DNA of 64,000 bases from Saccharopolyspora hordei (GCF_013410345.1 NZ_JACCFJ010000001.1:2083001-2147000); one strand, 5' to 3'; shown: positions 16,946-26,070, numbered from the stretch's first letter. The notes: a model not told the origin generated them from the sequence alone. A program made the numbers and translations.

Positions 16946-18658
16946 ATGCCGCGGCGCAGCGCGAGTTGGTTCGGAGCGCACGGCAGGGCGGGGATGACCG
17001 CCCGGTCCTGGGTCAAGAACCAGGGGTACAGCGACGAGGTCTTCGACGGGCGACCGGTCATCGGCATCGGCACCACGTGGTCCGAGCTGGCCCCCTGCAA
17101 CGCCCACCAGCAACGGATCGCCGAGGCGGTCAAGCGCGGGGTGTGGCAGGCGGGCGGGTTCCCGCTGGAGTTCCCCAACATGGCGTTGGGCGAGACGCTG
17201 ATGCGTCCGACCACGATGCTCTACCGCAACCTGCTGGCGATGCAGGCCGAGGAGACCATCCGCGCCAACCCGCTGGACGGCGTCGTGCTGCTCTCCGGCT
17301 GCGACAAGACCACGCCCGGCCTGCTCATGGCCGCGGCCAGCGTCGACCTGCCCGCCGTCATGCTCACCGGCGGGCCGATGCTCAACGGCAAGTACCGGGG
17401 CACCGACATCGGTTCCGGGACGGCCGTGTGGCAGGCCGAGGCCGACCTGGTGGCGGGGCGGATCACGCAGGAGGAGTGCTACTTCATCGAGGGCTGCATG
17501 TCCCGCTCCAACGGGCACTGCATGACCATGGGCACCGCCTCCACCATGGCCTGCATCGTGGAGGCGCTGGGCATGCAGCTGCCGTACGCGGCGTCCTGGC
17601 CGGCGGTCGACGCCCGCCGCTACGCCACGGCGCAGCGCACCGGCCAGCGCATCGTCGAGATGGTGCAGGAGGACCTCAAGCCCTCCGACGTGCTCACCCG
17701 CGAGGCGTTCCGCAACGCCATCCGCGCCAACGCGGCCATCGGCGGGTCGACCAACGCGGTCGTGCACCTCATCGCGATCGCCAAGCGGGTCGGGGTGGAG
17801 CTGACCGTCGACGACTTCGACACCGACACCCGCGAGGTGCCGACGCTGGTGAACCTGCAGCCCAGCGGCAAGTTCCTCATGGAGGACTTCTGCTACGCGG
17901 GCGGGCTGCCCGCCGTGCTGAAGGAGCTCGGCGACCTGGTGGAGCGCGACGCCATCACCGTCACGGGTCGTTCGATGGGCGAGAACATCGCCGACGCCGA
18001 GGTGCACAACCGCGAGGTGATCACCTCGTTCGACGAGCCCTTCCAGCCGGTCGGCACCGGGACCGCGGTGCTGCGCGGGTCGCTGGCGCCCGGCGGTGCG
18101 GTGGTCAAGCAGTCGGCGGCCTCGGAGCGGCTGCTGGTGCACCGCGGACCGGCGATGGTGTTCGAGGACGTCGACGAGTACTACGCCGTCTGCAAGGACG
18201 ACGACCTCGACGTGGACGAGAACACCGTGCTGATCGTCCGCAACGCGGGGCCGAAGGGCTACCCCGGCATGCCGGAGGTGGCCAACGTGCCGGTGCCGAA
18301 GAAGGTGCAGGACCGCGGTTTCGACGACATCGTGCGCATCTCCGACGGCCGGATGAGCGGGACCGCGTACGGCACGGTGATCCTGCACGTCACCCCGGAA
18401 GCGGCGGCGGGCGGTCCGCTGGCCTTCGTCCGCACCGGCGACATCATCAGCATCGACGTGCCGAACCGCCGCCTGGACCTGGAGGTCCCGGAGGAGGAGC
18501 TGGAGCGGCGCCGGGCGGAGTGGGCGACGCCGGAGAACCCGTACGACCGCGGCTACCAGCGCCTGTACTACGACCACGTGCTGCAGGCCTCGGACGGCGC
18601 GGACCTGGACTTCCTGGTCGGCGGCTCCGGCAGCTACGTGCCCCGCGACGGCCACTGA
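16946..18658 (+). CDS. IlvD/Edd-family sugar-acid dehydratase (arabinonate dehydratase-like)
   Basis: The 570-residue protein belongs to the IlvD/Edd dehydratases. Iron-sulfur cysteines are visible at Cys51 (APCNAH), Cys119 (SGCDKTTPG) and Cys192 (NGHCMTMG); the spacing of 68 and 73 residues is the same as in the [2Fe-2S] L-arabinonate dehydratase of Rhizobium as I recall it. The C-terminal part has the RISDGRMSGTAYGT active-site serine region. The SGCDKTTP form of the motif is commoner in sugar-acid enzymes than in dihydroxy-acid dehydratase of branched-chain amino acid synthesis. With the divergent ACS transporter it probably takes up and dehydrates an aldonic acid to a 2-keto-3-deoxy acid. 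The ATG at 16946 follows GAGGAGGGCGC. Confidence 0.85.
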   Translation: MPRRSASWFGAHGRAGMTARSWVKNQGYSDEVFDGRPVIGIGTTWSELAPCNAHQQRIAEAVKRGVWQAGGFPLEFPNMALGETLMRPTTMLYRNLLAMQAEETIRANPLDGVVLLSGCDKTTPGLLMAAASVDLPAVMLTGGPMLNGKYRGTDIGSGTAVWQAEADLVAGRITQEECYFIEGCMSRSNGHCMTMGTASTMACIVEALGMQLPYAASWPAVDARRYATAQRTGQRIVEMVQEDLKPSDVLTREAFRNAIRANAAIGGSTNAVVHLIAIAKRVGVELTVDDFDTDTREVPTLVNLQPSGKFLMEDFCYAGGLPAVLKELGDLVERDAITVTGRSMGENIADAEVHNREVITSFDEPFQPVGTGTAVLRGSLAPGGAVVKQSAASERLLVHRGPAMVFEDVDEYYAVCKDDDLDVDENTVLIVRNAGPKGYPGMPEVANVPVPKKVQDRGFDDIVRISDGRMSGTAYGTVILHVTPEAAAGGPLAFVRTGDIISIDVPNRRLDLEVPEEELERRRAEWATPENPYDRGYQRLYYDHVLQASDGADLDFLVGGSGSYVPRDGH

Positions 18659-18669
18659 CCGACGAGCGG

Positions 18670-18701
18670 GCCGCCGCGTTCCGGCGTCGGAGCGCGGCGG
18701 C
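18670..18701. terminator. Hairpin between convergent dehydratase and secreted-protein genes
   Basis: GCCGCCGCG (18670-18678) pairs with CGCGGCGGC (18693-18701), and part of the loop can pair as well. It sits in the 64-bp convergent gap. Confidence 0.5.
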
Positions 18702-18722
18702 ACCGTCCGGAGCGTCGGCGGG

Positions 18723-19217
18723 TCAGCCGCGGCCCGGGACCTGCGGGTCGCTCCAGCCGAGGTAGTTGGCGTAGTAGGAGAGGTCGTCGGCGTGGCCGAT
18801 CGCGCCGCCGACGCTGGTGGCGTAGAAGCCGCCCTGGCCGTCGGCGACACCGACGTGGCCGTACTCGCTGGTCTTCCAGTACACGAACGCGCCCTTGGGC
18901 GGCGTGGAACCGTCGGTGTGGGCCTTGCCCGCCTCGATCGCGCCGTTCCAGTGCGCGAGGGCGGACGGCCAGACACCCGTGGTGCCGTAGGCGTTCTCGG
19001 CGGCCATCTCGCAGTAGCCCTCGTAGGAGCTGTCGCCGATGCGGGCCTGGTACCACTCGAGGGCACCCTGCGGGGTGCCGTCGCCGGGTGAGGCGGCGAC
19101 CTGGACTGCCTGCGGCGCGGGCTCGGCGACCACGGTCGGGGCAGCGAGCGGGACGAGGGCCAGCGCTGCGCCGACACCGCAGGCACCGACTGATCGAGCG
19201 ATCCGTCGAAACTTCAC
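18723..19217 (-). CDS. Secreted protein with CHAP/NlpC-P60-like Cys/His signature
   Basis: A 164-residue exported protein. Residues 1-32 form a signal peptide (basic RRIAR, hydrophobic Ala/Leu/Val stretch, VVAEP near the cleavage site). The mature part has a conserved-looking Cys in YEGYCEMAAENAYG, a FVYWKTSEYGHVGVADGQG segment with a His, and a Tyr-rich end. The spacing of Cys, then His in a GHVGV-type strand, resembles CHAP and NlpC/P60 cysteine hydrolases that cut peptidoglycan peptides, but the match is partial and the catalytic assignment is inferred. The GTG start has AGGGAGG before it. A palindrome and a -10-like TAGCGT (19268-19263, minus strand) lie upstream. Confidence 0.6.
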   Translation of the reverse strand: MKFRRIARSVGACGVGAALALVPLAAPTVVAEPAPQAVQVAASPGDGTPQGALEWYQARIGDSSYEGYCEMAAENAYGTTGVWPSALAHWNGAIEAGKAHTDGSTPPKGAFVYWKTSEYGHVGVADGQGGFYATSVGGAIGHADDLSYYANYLGWSDPQVPGRG

Positions 19218-19236
19218 GAGAACCTCCCTGGAAGTT

Positions 19237-19249
19237 GTTGACCGTCAAC
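19237..19249. promoter_or_regulatory. Palindrome in the leader of the secreted-protein gene
   Basis: GTTGAC-C-GTCAAC is a perfect 13-bp inverted repeat just before the ribosome site. It falls shortly downstream of a possible start point set by TAGCGT (19268-19263, minus strand), a typical repressor-operator position. Confidence 0.35.
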
Positions 19250-19272
19250 GACCAGGGGCCACACGCTAGCGA

Positions 19273-19750
19273 TCACTCCCCGCCGGACACCAGGAAAATG
19301 CCCTGAACAGCCGCGAGGGGGCCGACGTTCGGCGCACCGTGCTGTGGCGCCCGACTCGGCCGTCTCCCGTTCTCCGCTCCCCGCTCCGGGCTGGACCACT
19401 TCGCGGCGGTGGAGCATCGAATGCTCGAGTCGGGAGATCGAGCCAGTTGCTCTGCCGGCTTCCTTCCACGCTTCCTCTGCCTCTTCGGACGGGAATGCTG
19501 CGGAAAGGGGCTCTGGTGGGGTGAAGACCGCGGCAGGTCCACGGGTGTCGAACCACCAGGAGTCGTGCTCCAGAGCGGAGCGGCTCCCCATTCTGCCGGT
19601 GCTTCGAATTCTGGTGTGGTCTCTTCCCCGGTCACGGTTCACGAATCGAACAGGTGCTGCTCGCAGGGGGTTCTTGGCGAGGTCGCCGCCGATCTCGGTG
19701 CAGGTCTCGTCGATCTCCTCGGCGCCCTCTTCGTGATCGATCGTGCTCAC
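19273..19750 (-). pseudogene. Decayed small gene(s) beside the IS element
   Basis: On the minus strand from a GTG at 19750, codon use is strongly actinomycete-like for about 25 codons (STIDHEEGAEEIDETCTEI) and then weakens. Protein-like segments continue but in different frames: PEFEAPAEWGAAPLW in one and FPSEEAEEAWKEAG in another, suggesting frameshifts in a once intact gene. No function can be assigned. The region 19218-19771 therefore looks like decayed accessory coding sequence, bordered on the right by the IS30 element. Confidence 0.35.
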
Positions 19751-19771
19751 GAGTGGTCCTCGGGTTCTAGC

Positions 19772-21053
19772 GGTGGTTGCAACGCCTGATTTGTTCAGGG
19801 GTTGCGGTGTTCGAGATCCGTCAGGACAGGTCGCCTCAGGGGTGTAAGAAGTTGCTTGCTGAGCGCGAGGTCTATTTTGATCTTGTGGCGCGGGGTGTGG
19901 GCACGGTTGAGGCATGCCGGATCGTGGGGGTCAGCCGCACGACCGGGTATCGGTGGCGATTCGGCCGACGGGCGGGGCGTGGGACCACGTGTTCTTGCGC
20001 CCCGCCGTCACCTCCGGCTCGTGCCCGGCCCGAGGTGTCGTCCCGGTTTTTGTCTCAGGACGAGCGGCTGGTGATCGCTGACCTGCGTCGGGCCGGCCTG
20101 GGTGTGCGGGCCATCGCAGGCGAGCTGGGGCGTGATCCTGGCACGATCAGCCGGGAGCTGCGGCGCAACAGTCATCCCGGTAGCGGTGACTACCGGCCCT
20201 ATGCCGCTCAGGCTCGCGCCGAGGCGCGCCGCGCCCGGCCGAAGACCGGCAAGATCGCCGCCCATCCCGAATTGCGTGAACGGGTGCAGGGCATGCTCGA
20301 CGACCGGTACAGCCCGGAGCAGATCAGCCATCGGCTGCGCCGGGACCATCCCGACCGCCCGGAGCTGCACGTGACCCACGAGACGATCTACCAGGCCCTT
20401 TATGTCCAAGGTCGCGGCGGACTGCGTCGTGAACTGGCCCGGGCGCTGCGCACCGGCCGTACGGTGCGCCGACCCCGCCGGACCACCGAGCAACGCCAGT
20501 CCCGCTTCACCGCACCGATGCTGATGATCAGCGACCGCCCGGCCGAGGTCGCGGACCGGGCCGTGCCCGGCCACTGGGAAGGTGACCTGATCCTCGGTGC
20601 CGGCGGGGCATCCGCGATCGGCACACTGGTCGAGCGCACCACCCGCTACGTGCTGCTGGTCCACCTGCCAGAACGACACGACGCCGAAACCGTCCGCGAC
20701 GGCCTCATCACCACCATCCAGACACTGCCCACCCACCTGAAACGGTCCCTGACCTGGGACCAAGGCGCTGAGATGAGCCGCCACCACGAGTTCACCCTCG
20801 CCACCAACATCCCGGTCTACTTCTGCGACCCTCACTCGCCCTGGCAACGCGGCAGCAACGAAAACACCAACGGCCTGCTCCGCCAGTACTTCCCCAAAGG
20901 CAGCGACCTCTCTGTCCACACCCCCGACGACCTCGCCGCCGTCGCCGCCCAACTCAACCGCCGACCACGCAAAACGCTCGGCTGGGACACCCCAGCCGAG
21001 CGCCTGACTAAACTCCTGACCCAAACCAATTGATCAACCGCGTTGCAACGACC
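19772..21053 (+). mobile_element. IS30-family insertion sequence
   Basis: About 1.28 kb bounded by imperfect inverted repeats: GGTGGTTGCAACGC at 19772-19785 and its partner GCGTTGCAACGACC at 21040-21053, matching at 13 of 14 positions. It holds one transposase gene filling nearly the whole length, as in IS30 elements. No clear target duplication could be seen, either because it has decayed or because the exact ends are slightly different. Its codon use is less strongly GC-biased than that of the flanking dcw genes. Confidence 0.85.
19807..21033 (+). CDS. IS30-family transposase
   Basis: A 408-residue DDE transposase. The N-terminal half has two helix-turn-helix parts: VEACRIVGVSRTTGYRW and the IS30-type LGVRAIAGELGRDPGTISRELRRN. 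The catalytic domain shows the DDE residues in their IS30 contexts: first Asp in GHWEGDLILG, second Asp in LTWDQGAEM, and Glu in RGSNENTNGLLRQYFPKG. The reading frame is intact, so the element may be active. The GTG at 19807 is taken as start; a TTG at 19777 would lie within the terminal repeat. Confidence 0.93.
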   Translation: MFEIRQDRSPQGCKKLLAEREVYFDLVARGVGTVEACRIVGVSRTTGYRWRFGRRAGRGTTCSCAPPSPPARARPEVSSRFLSQDERLVIADLRRAGLGVRAIAGELGRDPGTISRELRRNSHPGSGDYRPYAAQARAEARRARPKTGKIAAHPELRERVQGMLDDRYSPEQISHRLRRDHPDRPELHVTHETIYQALYVQGRGGLRRELARALRTGRTVRRPRRTTEQRQSRFTAPMLMISDRPAEVADRAVPGHWEGDLILGAGGASAIGTLVERTTRYVLLVHLPERHDAETVRDGLITTIQTLPTHLKRSLTWDQGAEMSRHHEFTLATNIPVYFCDPHSPWQRGSNENTNGLLRQYFPKGSDLSVHTPDDLAAVAAQLNRRPRKTLGWDTPAERLTKLLTQTN

Positions 21054-21370
21054 CCCCGAAACCGCCGTCCGGAGTGGTCGGCCGGGAACTTCCGCAGGGA
21101 TTCGTCCACGAGGGGCTGCGCGGAATTCCGCGGACCGCTCCTCGAACCGAGGTGAGTGGTCGATCGCGCCGTCGTCGCGGAGCACTGGCTCTTCCCGCGT
21201 GAGGTGCGTCCGGGAATTGCGCCATGTCGCTCATCTGGGGCTGCTGACTCCCTCGTGCCGCAGTGGGACCACCGCACGGCCGACCCCGTCCTGCTGGAAG
21301 GCATCGTCGTGTCGCTTCCGGTCCTCGCTGAACCGCGCCGGGCTGGATCACTTCCCCTCGTGGTGGTCGG

Positions 21371-21526
21371 TCACGCGCACCTCCGGTCCCAGTTCTCCGG
21401 CCGCTTCTCGATGTCGGCGAGCAGGCCGGCTGAGACGCCGTGGTGCTCGGAGACGAGGTGGTGGGGGAGGGTGCATCGCGTCGGTTCACACGCCTGGATC
21501 ACCCGGTCGGCCTGGGCCGGGGCCAC
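21371..21526 (-). pseudogene. Remnant of an unrecognised gene right of the IS element
   Basis: Within the 653 bp between the IS element and murE the only convincing coding signal is a 51-codon minus-strand frame with strong GC-ending codons (containing LPHHLVSEHHGVSAGLLADIE). Its TGA overlaps a GTG that opens only eight codons. Around 21333-21355 the sequence closely repeats 19381-19401 on the other side of the IS element, so the two flanks may hold decayed copies of related genes. No family was recognised. Confidence 0.25.
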
Positions 21527-21692
21527 ACCGACGTCCTGCGCCCTCGCTCCCCCCGGAAACCCGAGCCGGGGGAGGCCTGCTCCACGCCCGGAGCGCTGCG
21601 GTCCGGGCGAGCGGCGATTGCGCCGGTCGGCCGAGGCGCTGTTGCGCCGAACGCGCGGGCGCCCATCGGGATGCGGGCGCGAGGGGTACCGG

Positions 21693-21698
21693 TAGCCT
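21693..21698 (+). promoter_or_regulatory. Candidate -10 element of a leaderless murE transcript
   Basis: TAGCCT ends eight bases before the murE GTG, and there is no ribosome site upstream of that GTG. This spacing is typical of leaderless actinobacterial genes. It implies that the lower dcw cluster has its own promoter after separation from ftsI. Confidence 0.45.
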
Positions 21699-21706
21699 GT
21701 CGCGAC

Positions 21707-23314
21707 GTGCCTTCCGCGGTTGCCACAGCTCCGCCGCGCCCGTCCCACGTGGAGCCGGTGGAGATCGAGAGACTCGCCGACCTCGTCGGTGCTCGGGTGC
21801 TGCGCGCCCCTGGTCAGGAGGTCGGTGCGGCGCCGGTGACCGGGGCGACGCTGCGTGCCCAGCACGTGCGCCCCGGCGACCTGTTCGCCGCGCTGCCGGG
21901 CACCCGCGTGCACGGCGCCGACTTCGCCCAGGACGCGCTGGACGCCGGTGCTGTGGCGGTGCTCACCGACCAGGCCGGGGTGGACCGCGCCGGACTCGCC
22001 GAGCACCCGTCCGTCCGCGACGGCAGCGTGTCCGTGCTCGTGCACGACGACCCGCGCGGCGTGCTGGGCGCCGCGTCGGCGCTGGTCTACGGCGACCCGT
22101 CCCGCAAGCTGAAGGTCCTCGGCGTCACCGGGACCTCCGGCAAGACCACCACGTCCTACCTGCTGGAGTCCGCGCTGCAGGCCGCCGGGTTCTGCACCGG
22201 GCTGGTCGGCACCGTGGAGACCCGCATCGCCGGGGAGCGGCTGGACAGCGCGTTCACCACCCCGGAGGCTCCCGACCTGCAAGCGCTGCTCGCGGTCATG
22301 GTCGAGCGCGGGGTCACGTTCGTGCCGATGGAGGTCTCCAGCCACGCCCTGGCCATGGGGCGGGTGTCCGGCACCCGGTTCGCCGTCGGGGGGTTCACCA
22401 ACCTCTCCCAGGACCACCTGGACTTCCACCGCGACATGGAGGACTACTTCCAGGCCAAGGCGCTGCTGTTCGACGGCCGCGCCGAGCACGAGGTGGTCTG
22501 CGTCGACACCGACTGGGGGCGCCGACTGGTCCGCGACGGCACCGTCACGGTGTCCACCACCGGGGACGCCACCTGGTCGGCCACCGACGTGCAGGCCTTC
22601 GCCACCGGTGAGCAGACCTTCACCGTGCACGGGCCCGACGACCTCAAGCTGCACGTCCGGCTGCGGCTGCCCGGCCCGTTCAACGTCGCCAACGCGCTGC
22701 TGGCGATCGGCGTGCTGCACGCCGCGGGCGTGCCGACCTGGGCGATCGAGCGCGGCCTGGCCGAGGTCGACGTGCCCGGCCGGATGGAGCGGGTCGCGAT
22801 GGGGCAGGACTTCACCGCCGTCGTGGACTACTCGCACAAGCCGGGCGCCGTGGCCGCGGTGCTCGACGCGGCGCGCGCGCAGGTCGACGGCAAGGTGATC
22901 GTCGTGCTCGGGTGCGGCGGCGACCGGGACGTGGCGAAGCGGCCGCTGATGGGCGAGGCCGCGGCCCGCCGCTCGGAGCTGCTCATCGTCACCGACGACA
23001 ACCCGCGCAGCGAGGACCCCGCGGAGATCCGGGCCGCCATGCTGGCCGGCGCCCGGGAGGTGCCCGCCGCCGAACGCGGCGAAGTGATCGAGATCGGTGA
23101 CCGGCGCGCCGCCATCGCGGCCGCGGTCGACCGCGCCTCCTCCGGCGACATCGTGGTCGTGGCGGGCAAGGGGCACGAGACCGGACAGGAGGTCGCGGGC
23201 GTGGTGCACCCGTTCTCCGACCGGGAGGAACTGGCCGCCGCGCTGCGCCATAGGCTTAGGGGCCCAGAAGGGACCGATGTTCGTCGGGGGCAGGTCAACG
23301 AGGAGGCGCCATGA
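21707..23314 (+). CDS. murE: UDP-MurNAc-tripeptide synthetase MurE (meso-DAP type)
   Basis: A 535-residue Mur ligase. The ATP-binding motif VTGTSGKTTTSYLLE lies near residues 143-157, substrate-binding motifs include TTPEAPDLQ and EVSSHALAMGR, and the C-terminal domain carries the TDDNPRSEDP motif whose DNPR signature selects meso-diaminopimelate as the third amino acid. It adds meso-DAP to UDP-MurNAc-L-Ala-D-Glu in the cytoplasm. The GTG at 21707 fits the homologous N-terminus (family members start with a short tail before the EIERLADLVGA domain). It heads the block murE to ftsQ and overlaps a short frame at its 3' end. Confidence 0.96.
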   Translation: MPSAVATAPPRPSHVEPVEIERLADLVGARVLRAPGQEVGAAPVTGATLRAQHVRPGDLFAALPGTRVHGADFAQDALDAGAVAVLTDQAGVDRAGLAEHPSVRDGSVSVLVHDDPRGVLGAASALVYGDPSRKLKVLGVTGTSGKTTTSYLLESALQAAGFCTGLVGTVETRIAGERLDSAFTTPEAPDLQALLAVMVERGVTFVPMEVSSHALAMGRVSGTRFAVGGFTNLSQDHLDFHRDMEDYFQAKALLFDGRAEHEVVCVDTDWGRRLVRDGTVTVSTTGDATWSATDVQAFATGEQTFTVHGPDDLKLHVRLRLPGPFNVANALLAIGVLHAAGVPTWAIERGLAEVDVPGRMERVAMGQDFTAVVDYSHKPGAVAAVLDAARAQVDGKVIVVLGCGGDRDVAKRPLMGEAAARRSELLIVTDDNPRSEDPAEIRAAMLAGAREVPAAERGEVIEIGDRRAAIAAAVDRASSGDIVVVAGKGHETGQEVAGVVHPFSDREELAAALRHRLRGPEGTDVRRGQVNEEAP

Positions 23315-23379
23315 GCCGGAACCACCCGTTCCGCGCTCATGCACGCCGACCGGGTGCGGTGCTCCGCCGGACGCAGTGA
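23311..23379 (+). CDS. Possible 22-codon leader ORF between murE and murF
   Basis: An ATG at 23311 overlaps the murE stop (ATGA) and is preceded by an excellent GAGGAGG ribosome site, yet the frame closes after 22 codons. murF starts 76 bp later with TTG. Either it is a small peptide or leader that couples murE and murF, or the remains of an earlier murF start. No domain is present. Confidence 0.35.
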   Translation: MSRNHPFRAHARRPGAVLRRTQ

Positions 23380-23454
23380 CGTCGTGGGCGGCGGCGCCGC
23401 GCTCGTGGATGCCGATCGGATGCGGGTGACCCGCATAGACGGAGTGGAGGCAAG

Positions 23455-24927
23455 TTGATCCGGCTCAGCCTCGCTGACATCGCGCGAGCGGTGGGCGGCG
23501 GGCTTCATCGTGCGGAAGGCTCGGAGATCGTCAGCGCGGGCGTCGAGTTCGACTCCCGCAAGGTCGAGACCGGCGGGCTGTTCGTGGCCGTGCCGGGTGA
23601 ACGGGTCGACGGGCACGACTTCGCCGCGAAGGCGGTCGCCAGCGGAGCGGTGGGCGTGCTCGCCGCGCGCGAGGTCGACGCGCCCGCGGTCGTGGTGCCA
23701 CCGATCCCCGCCGCGGAACGCTCGGGCGCGCTGGCGCTCGCCGGGGACGCGGACGGCTCCGGTGCCGCGGTGCTGGCCGCGCTGGCGAAGCTGGCCAGGT
23801 ACGTGGTCGACCGGCTGCCGCAGCTCACCGTGGTGGGCGTGACCGGTTCGTCCGGCAAGACGTCCACGAAGGACCTCATCGCGCAACTGCTGGAACCGAT
23901 GGGACCGACGGTCGCGCCGCCCGGCTCGTTCAACAACGAGCTCGGCCACCCGTGGACCGTGCTGCGCGCCGACGAGAGCACGAGGCACCTGGTGCTGGAG
24001 CTCTCCGCGCGCGGCGTCGGGCACATCGCGAACCTGTGCCAGGTCGCGCCGCCGCGCATCGGCGTGGTGCTCAACGTCGGGCACGCGCACCTGGGCGAGT
24101 TCGGTTCGCAGGAGGCGGTGGCGCAGGCCAAGGGCGAGCTGCCCGCGGCGCTGCCCGCGGACGGCGTGGCGGTGCTCAACGGCGACGACCCGCTGGTGGC
24201 GGCCATGGCCGAGCGGACCCGGGCGCGCGTGGTGCTGGTCGGCGAACGGCCCGACGCGGACGTGCGGGCCGAGGACATCGACGTCGACGACCGGGCGCGG
24301 CCGACGTTCACGCTGGTCACCGCCCACGGCGCGGAGCGGGTGACGCTGCCGCTGTTCGGCGAGCACCACGTCGGCAACGCGCTGGCCGCGGCCGCGGTCG
24401 CGCTGGAGCTCGGCGCGAGCCTCGCGGAGGTCGCCGAGCGGCTGCGGTCGGTGCGGCGCGTGTCGGCGCGGCGCATGGAGGTCAGCGAGACCCCGGACGG
24501 GGTCACGGTCGTCAACGACGCGTACAACGCGAACCCGGAGTCGGTGCGCGCCGCGCTGAAGACGCTGGCCGCGATGACCCGCGGTCGTCCCGGCCGGGCC
24601 TGGGCGGTGCTCGGACCGATGGCCGAGCTCGGCGAGGCCGACGCCGAGGCGCACGACGAGATCGGGCGGTTGGCCGTCCGGCTGAACATCGACCGGCTGG
24701 TGGTGGTCGGAGAACAGGCCCAGGTGATGCACCAAGCGGCATCGCTGGAGGGGTCGTGGGGAGAGGAGTCGGTTCTGGTGCCGGACGTCGATGCGGCTGT
24801 CGCGCTGCTGCGCGCCGAGCTGCGTCCCGGTGATGTTGTCCTGACCAAGGCGTCGAACTCCGCCGGGCTGTGGCGGGTGGCCGACGCCTTGCTGGAGACG
24901 GGTGAGGCGGGGAGGCAGACGCCGTGA
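23455..24927 (+). CDS. murF: UDP-MurNAc-tripeptide--D-Ala-D-Ala ligase MurF
   Basis: A 490-residue Mur ligase beginning with the typical MurF N-terminal ISLADIA-like segment. The ATP loop [14 protein letters not shown], the [10 protein letters not shown] and [12 protein letters not shown] motifs, and the C-terminal [17 protein letters not shown] hallmark identify MurF. It adds D-Ala-D-Ala to the UDP-tripeptide and finishes the cytoplasmic precursor. The start is an uncommon TTG at 23455, preceded by GTGGAGG; no ATG or GTG exists near. It overlaps mraY by four bases. Confidence 0.95.
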   Translation: MIRLSLADIARAVGGGLHRAEGSEIVSAGVEFDSRKVETGGLFVAVPGERVDGHDFAAKAVASGAVGVLAAREVDAPAVVVPPIPAAERSGALALAGDADGSGAAVLAALAKLARYVVDRLPQLTVVGVTGSSGKTSTKDLIAQLLEPMGPTVAPPGSFNNELGHPWTVLRADESTRHLVLELSARGVGHIANLCQVAPPRIGVVLNVGHAHLGEFGSQEAVAQAKGELPAALPADGVAVLNGDDPLVAAMAERTRARVVLVGERPDADVRAEDIDVDDRARPTFTLVTAHGAERVTLPLFGEHHVGNALAAAAVALELGASLAEVAERLRSVRRVSARRMEVSETPDGVTVVNDAYNANPESVRAALKTLAAMTRGRPGRAWAVLGPMAELGEADAEAHDEIGRLAVRLNIDRLVVVGEQAQVMHQAASLEGSWGEESVLVPDVDAAVALLRAELRPGDVVLTKASNSAGLWRVADALLETGEAGRQTP

Positions 24928-26000
24928 AGCCGATCCTGGTGGCGGCCGCGGTCGCCCTCGTCGTCTCGATCCTGTTCACGCCCTACCTCATCCGGGTCTT
25001 CTCGAAGCAGGGCTTCGGCCAGGAGATCCGTGAGGAGGTGCAGAGCCAGCACGCCGCCAAGCGCGGCACCCCCACCATGGGCGGGGTGGCGATCCTGGTC
25101 GCCATGTGGTGCGGCTACCTGGCCACCCACCTGATCCTGGGGGACTCGCCCACCGTCACCGGGCTGCTGGTGCTGGGCCTGACCAGCGCGCTGGGCATCG
25201 TCGGGTTCCTCGACGACTTCATCAAGATCCGCAAGCAGCGCAACCTCGGTCTGAACAAGACCGCGAAGCTGATCGGCCAGCTGGTGGCCTCGGTGCTGTT
25301 CGCGATCCTGGCGATCCGGTTCCCGAACGAGCACGGCGTGACGCCCGCGTCGACCGAGCTGTCGTTCCTGCGCGACATCTCGGTGATCTCCTTCGGCGCG
25401 ATCGGGTTCGTCATCTTCGCCTACGTCGCGATCAGCGGCTGGTCCAACGCGGTCAACTTCACCGACGGCATGGACGGCCTGGCCGGTGGCACCGCGGCGA
25501 TGGTGCTGGCGACCTACGTGCTGGTCGCGTTCTGGCAGCTGCGCAACGACTGCTTCGCCCTGTCCGGGCCGGCGCCGGGTTGCTACACGGTGCGCGACCC
25601 GTTGGACATCGCGGTGGTCGCGGCGGCGGCGATGGCGGCCTGCGTCGGGTTCCTGTGGTGGAACGCCGCGCCGGCGAAGATCTTCATGGGCGACACCGGC
25701 TCGCTGGCGATCGGTGGTCTGCTCGCCGGGCTGTCGATGGCCACCCGCACCGAGCTGCTGATGATCATCATCGGTGGGGTGTTCGTGGTCGAGGCGCTGT
25801 CGGTGGTGCTGCAGATCGTGGTGTTCCGGACCACCCGGCGCCGGTTGTTCCGGATGGCCCCGTTCCACCACCACTTCGAGCTGGCCGGCTGGGCGGAGAC
25901 CACGGTGATCATCCGCTTCTGGGTGCTGGCCGGGATCAGCTGCATGTTCGGCGTGGGCCTGTTCTACGCGGATTGGCTCTCGGCCGCGCTGGCGCGGTGA
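24924..26000 (+). CDS. mraY: Phospho-MurNAc-pentapeptide transferase MraY
   Basis: A 358-residue polytopic membrane enzyme with about ten helices. Diagnostic motifs are KRGTPTMGG after the first helix, the DDFIKI catalytic loop ([16 protein letters not shown]), [12 protein letters not shown], the [10 protein letters not shown] loop and the histidine-rich [12 protein letters not shown]. It transfers phospho-MurNAc-pentapeptide to undecaprenyl phosphate, making lipid I. The GTG start shares four bases with the murF stop, so the genes are translationally coupled. Confidence 0.97.
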   Translation: MKPILVAAAVALVVSILFTPYLIRVFSKQGFGQEIREEVQSQHAAKRGTPTMGGVAILVAMWCGYLATHLILGDSPTVTGLLVLGLTSALGIVGFLDDFIKIRKQRNLGLNKTAKLIGQLVASVLFAILAIRFPNEHGVTPASTELSFLRDISVISFGAIGFVIFAYVAISGWSNAVNFTDGMDGLAGGTAAMVLATYVLVAFWQLRNDCFALSGPAPGCYTVRDPLDIAVVAAAAMAACVGFLWWNAAPAKIFMGDTGSLAIGGLLAGLSMATRTELLMIIIGGVFVVEALSVVLQIVVFRTTRRRLFRMAPFHHHFELAGWAETTVIIRFWVLAGISCMFGVGLFYADWLSAALAR

Positions 26001-26070
26001 TCCGGACGTCGTGAGCGGGCGGTGGCGTCGCGCACGCCACCGCCGCTCGCGCGATGAGGAGGAGGACGGC

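Noticed and set aside
19760-21065. Target-site duplication of the IS30 element
   Set aside because: Bases next to the two inverted repeats (AGC on the left, CCC on the right) do not match; no duplication could be claimed.
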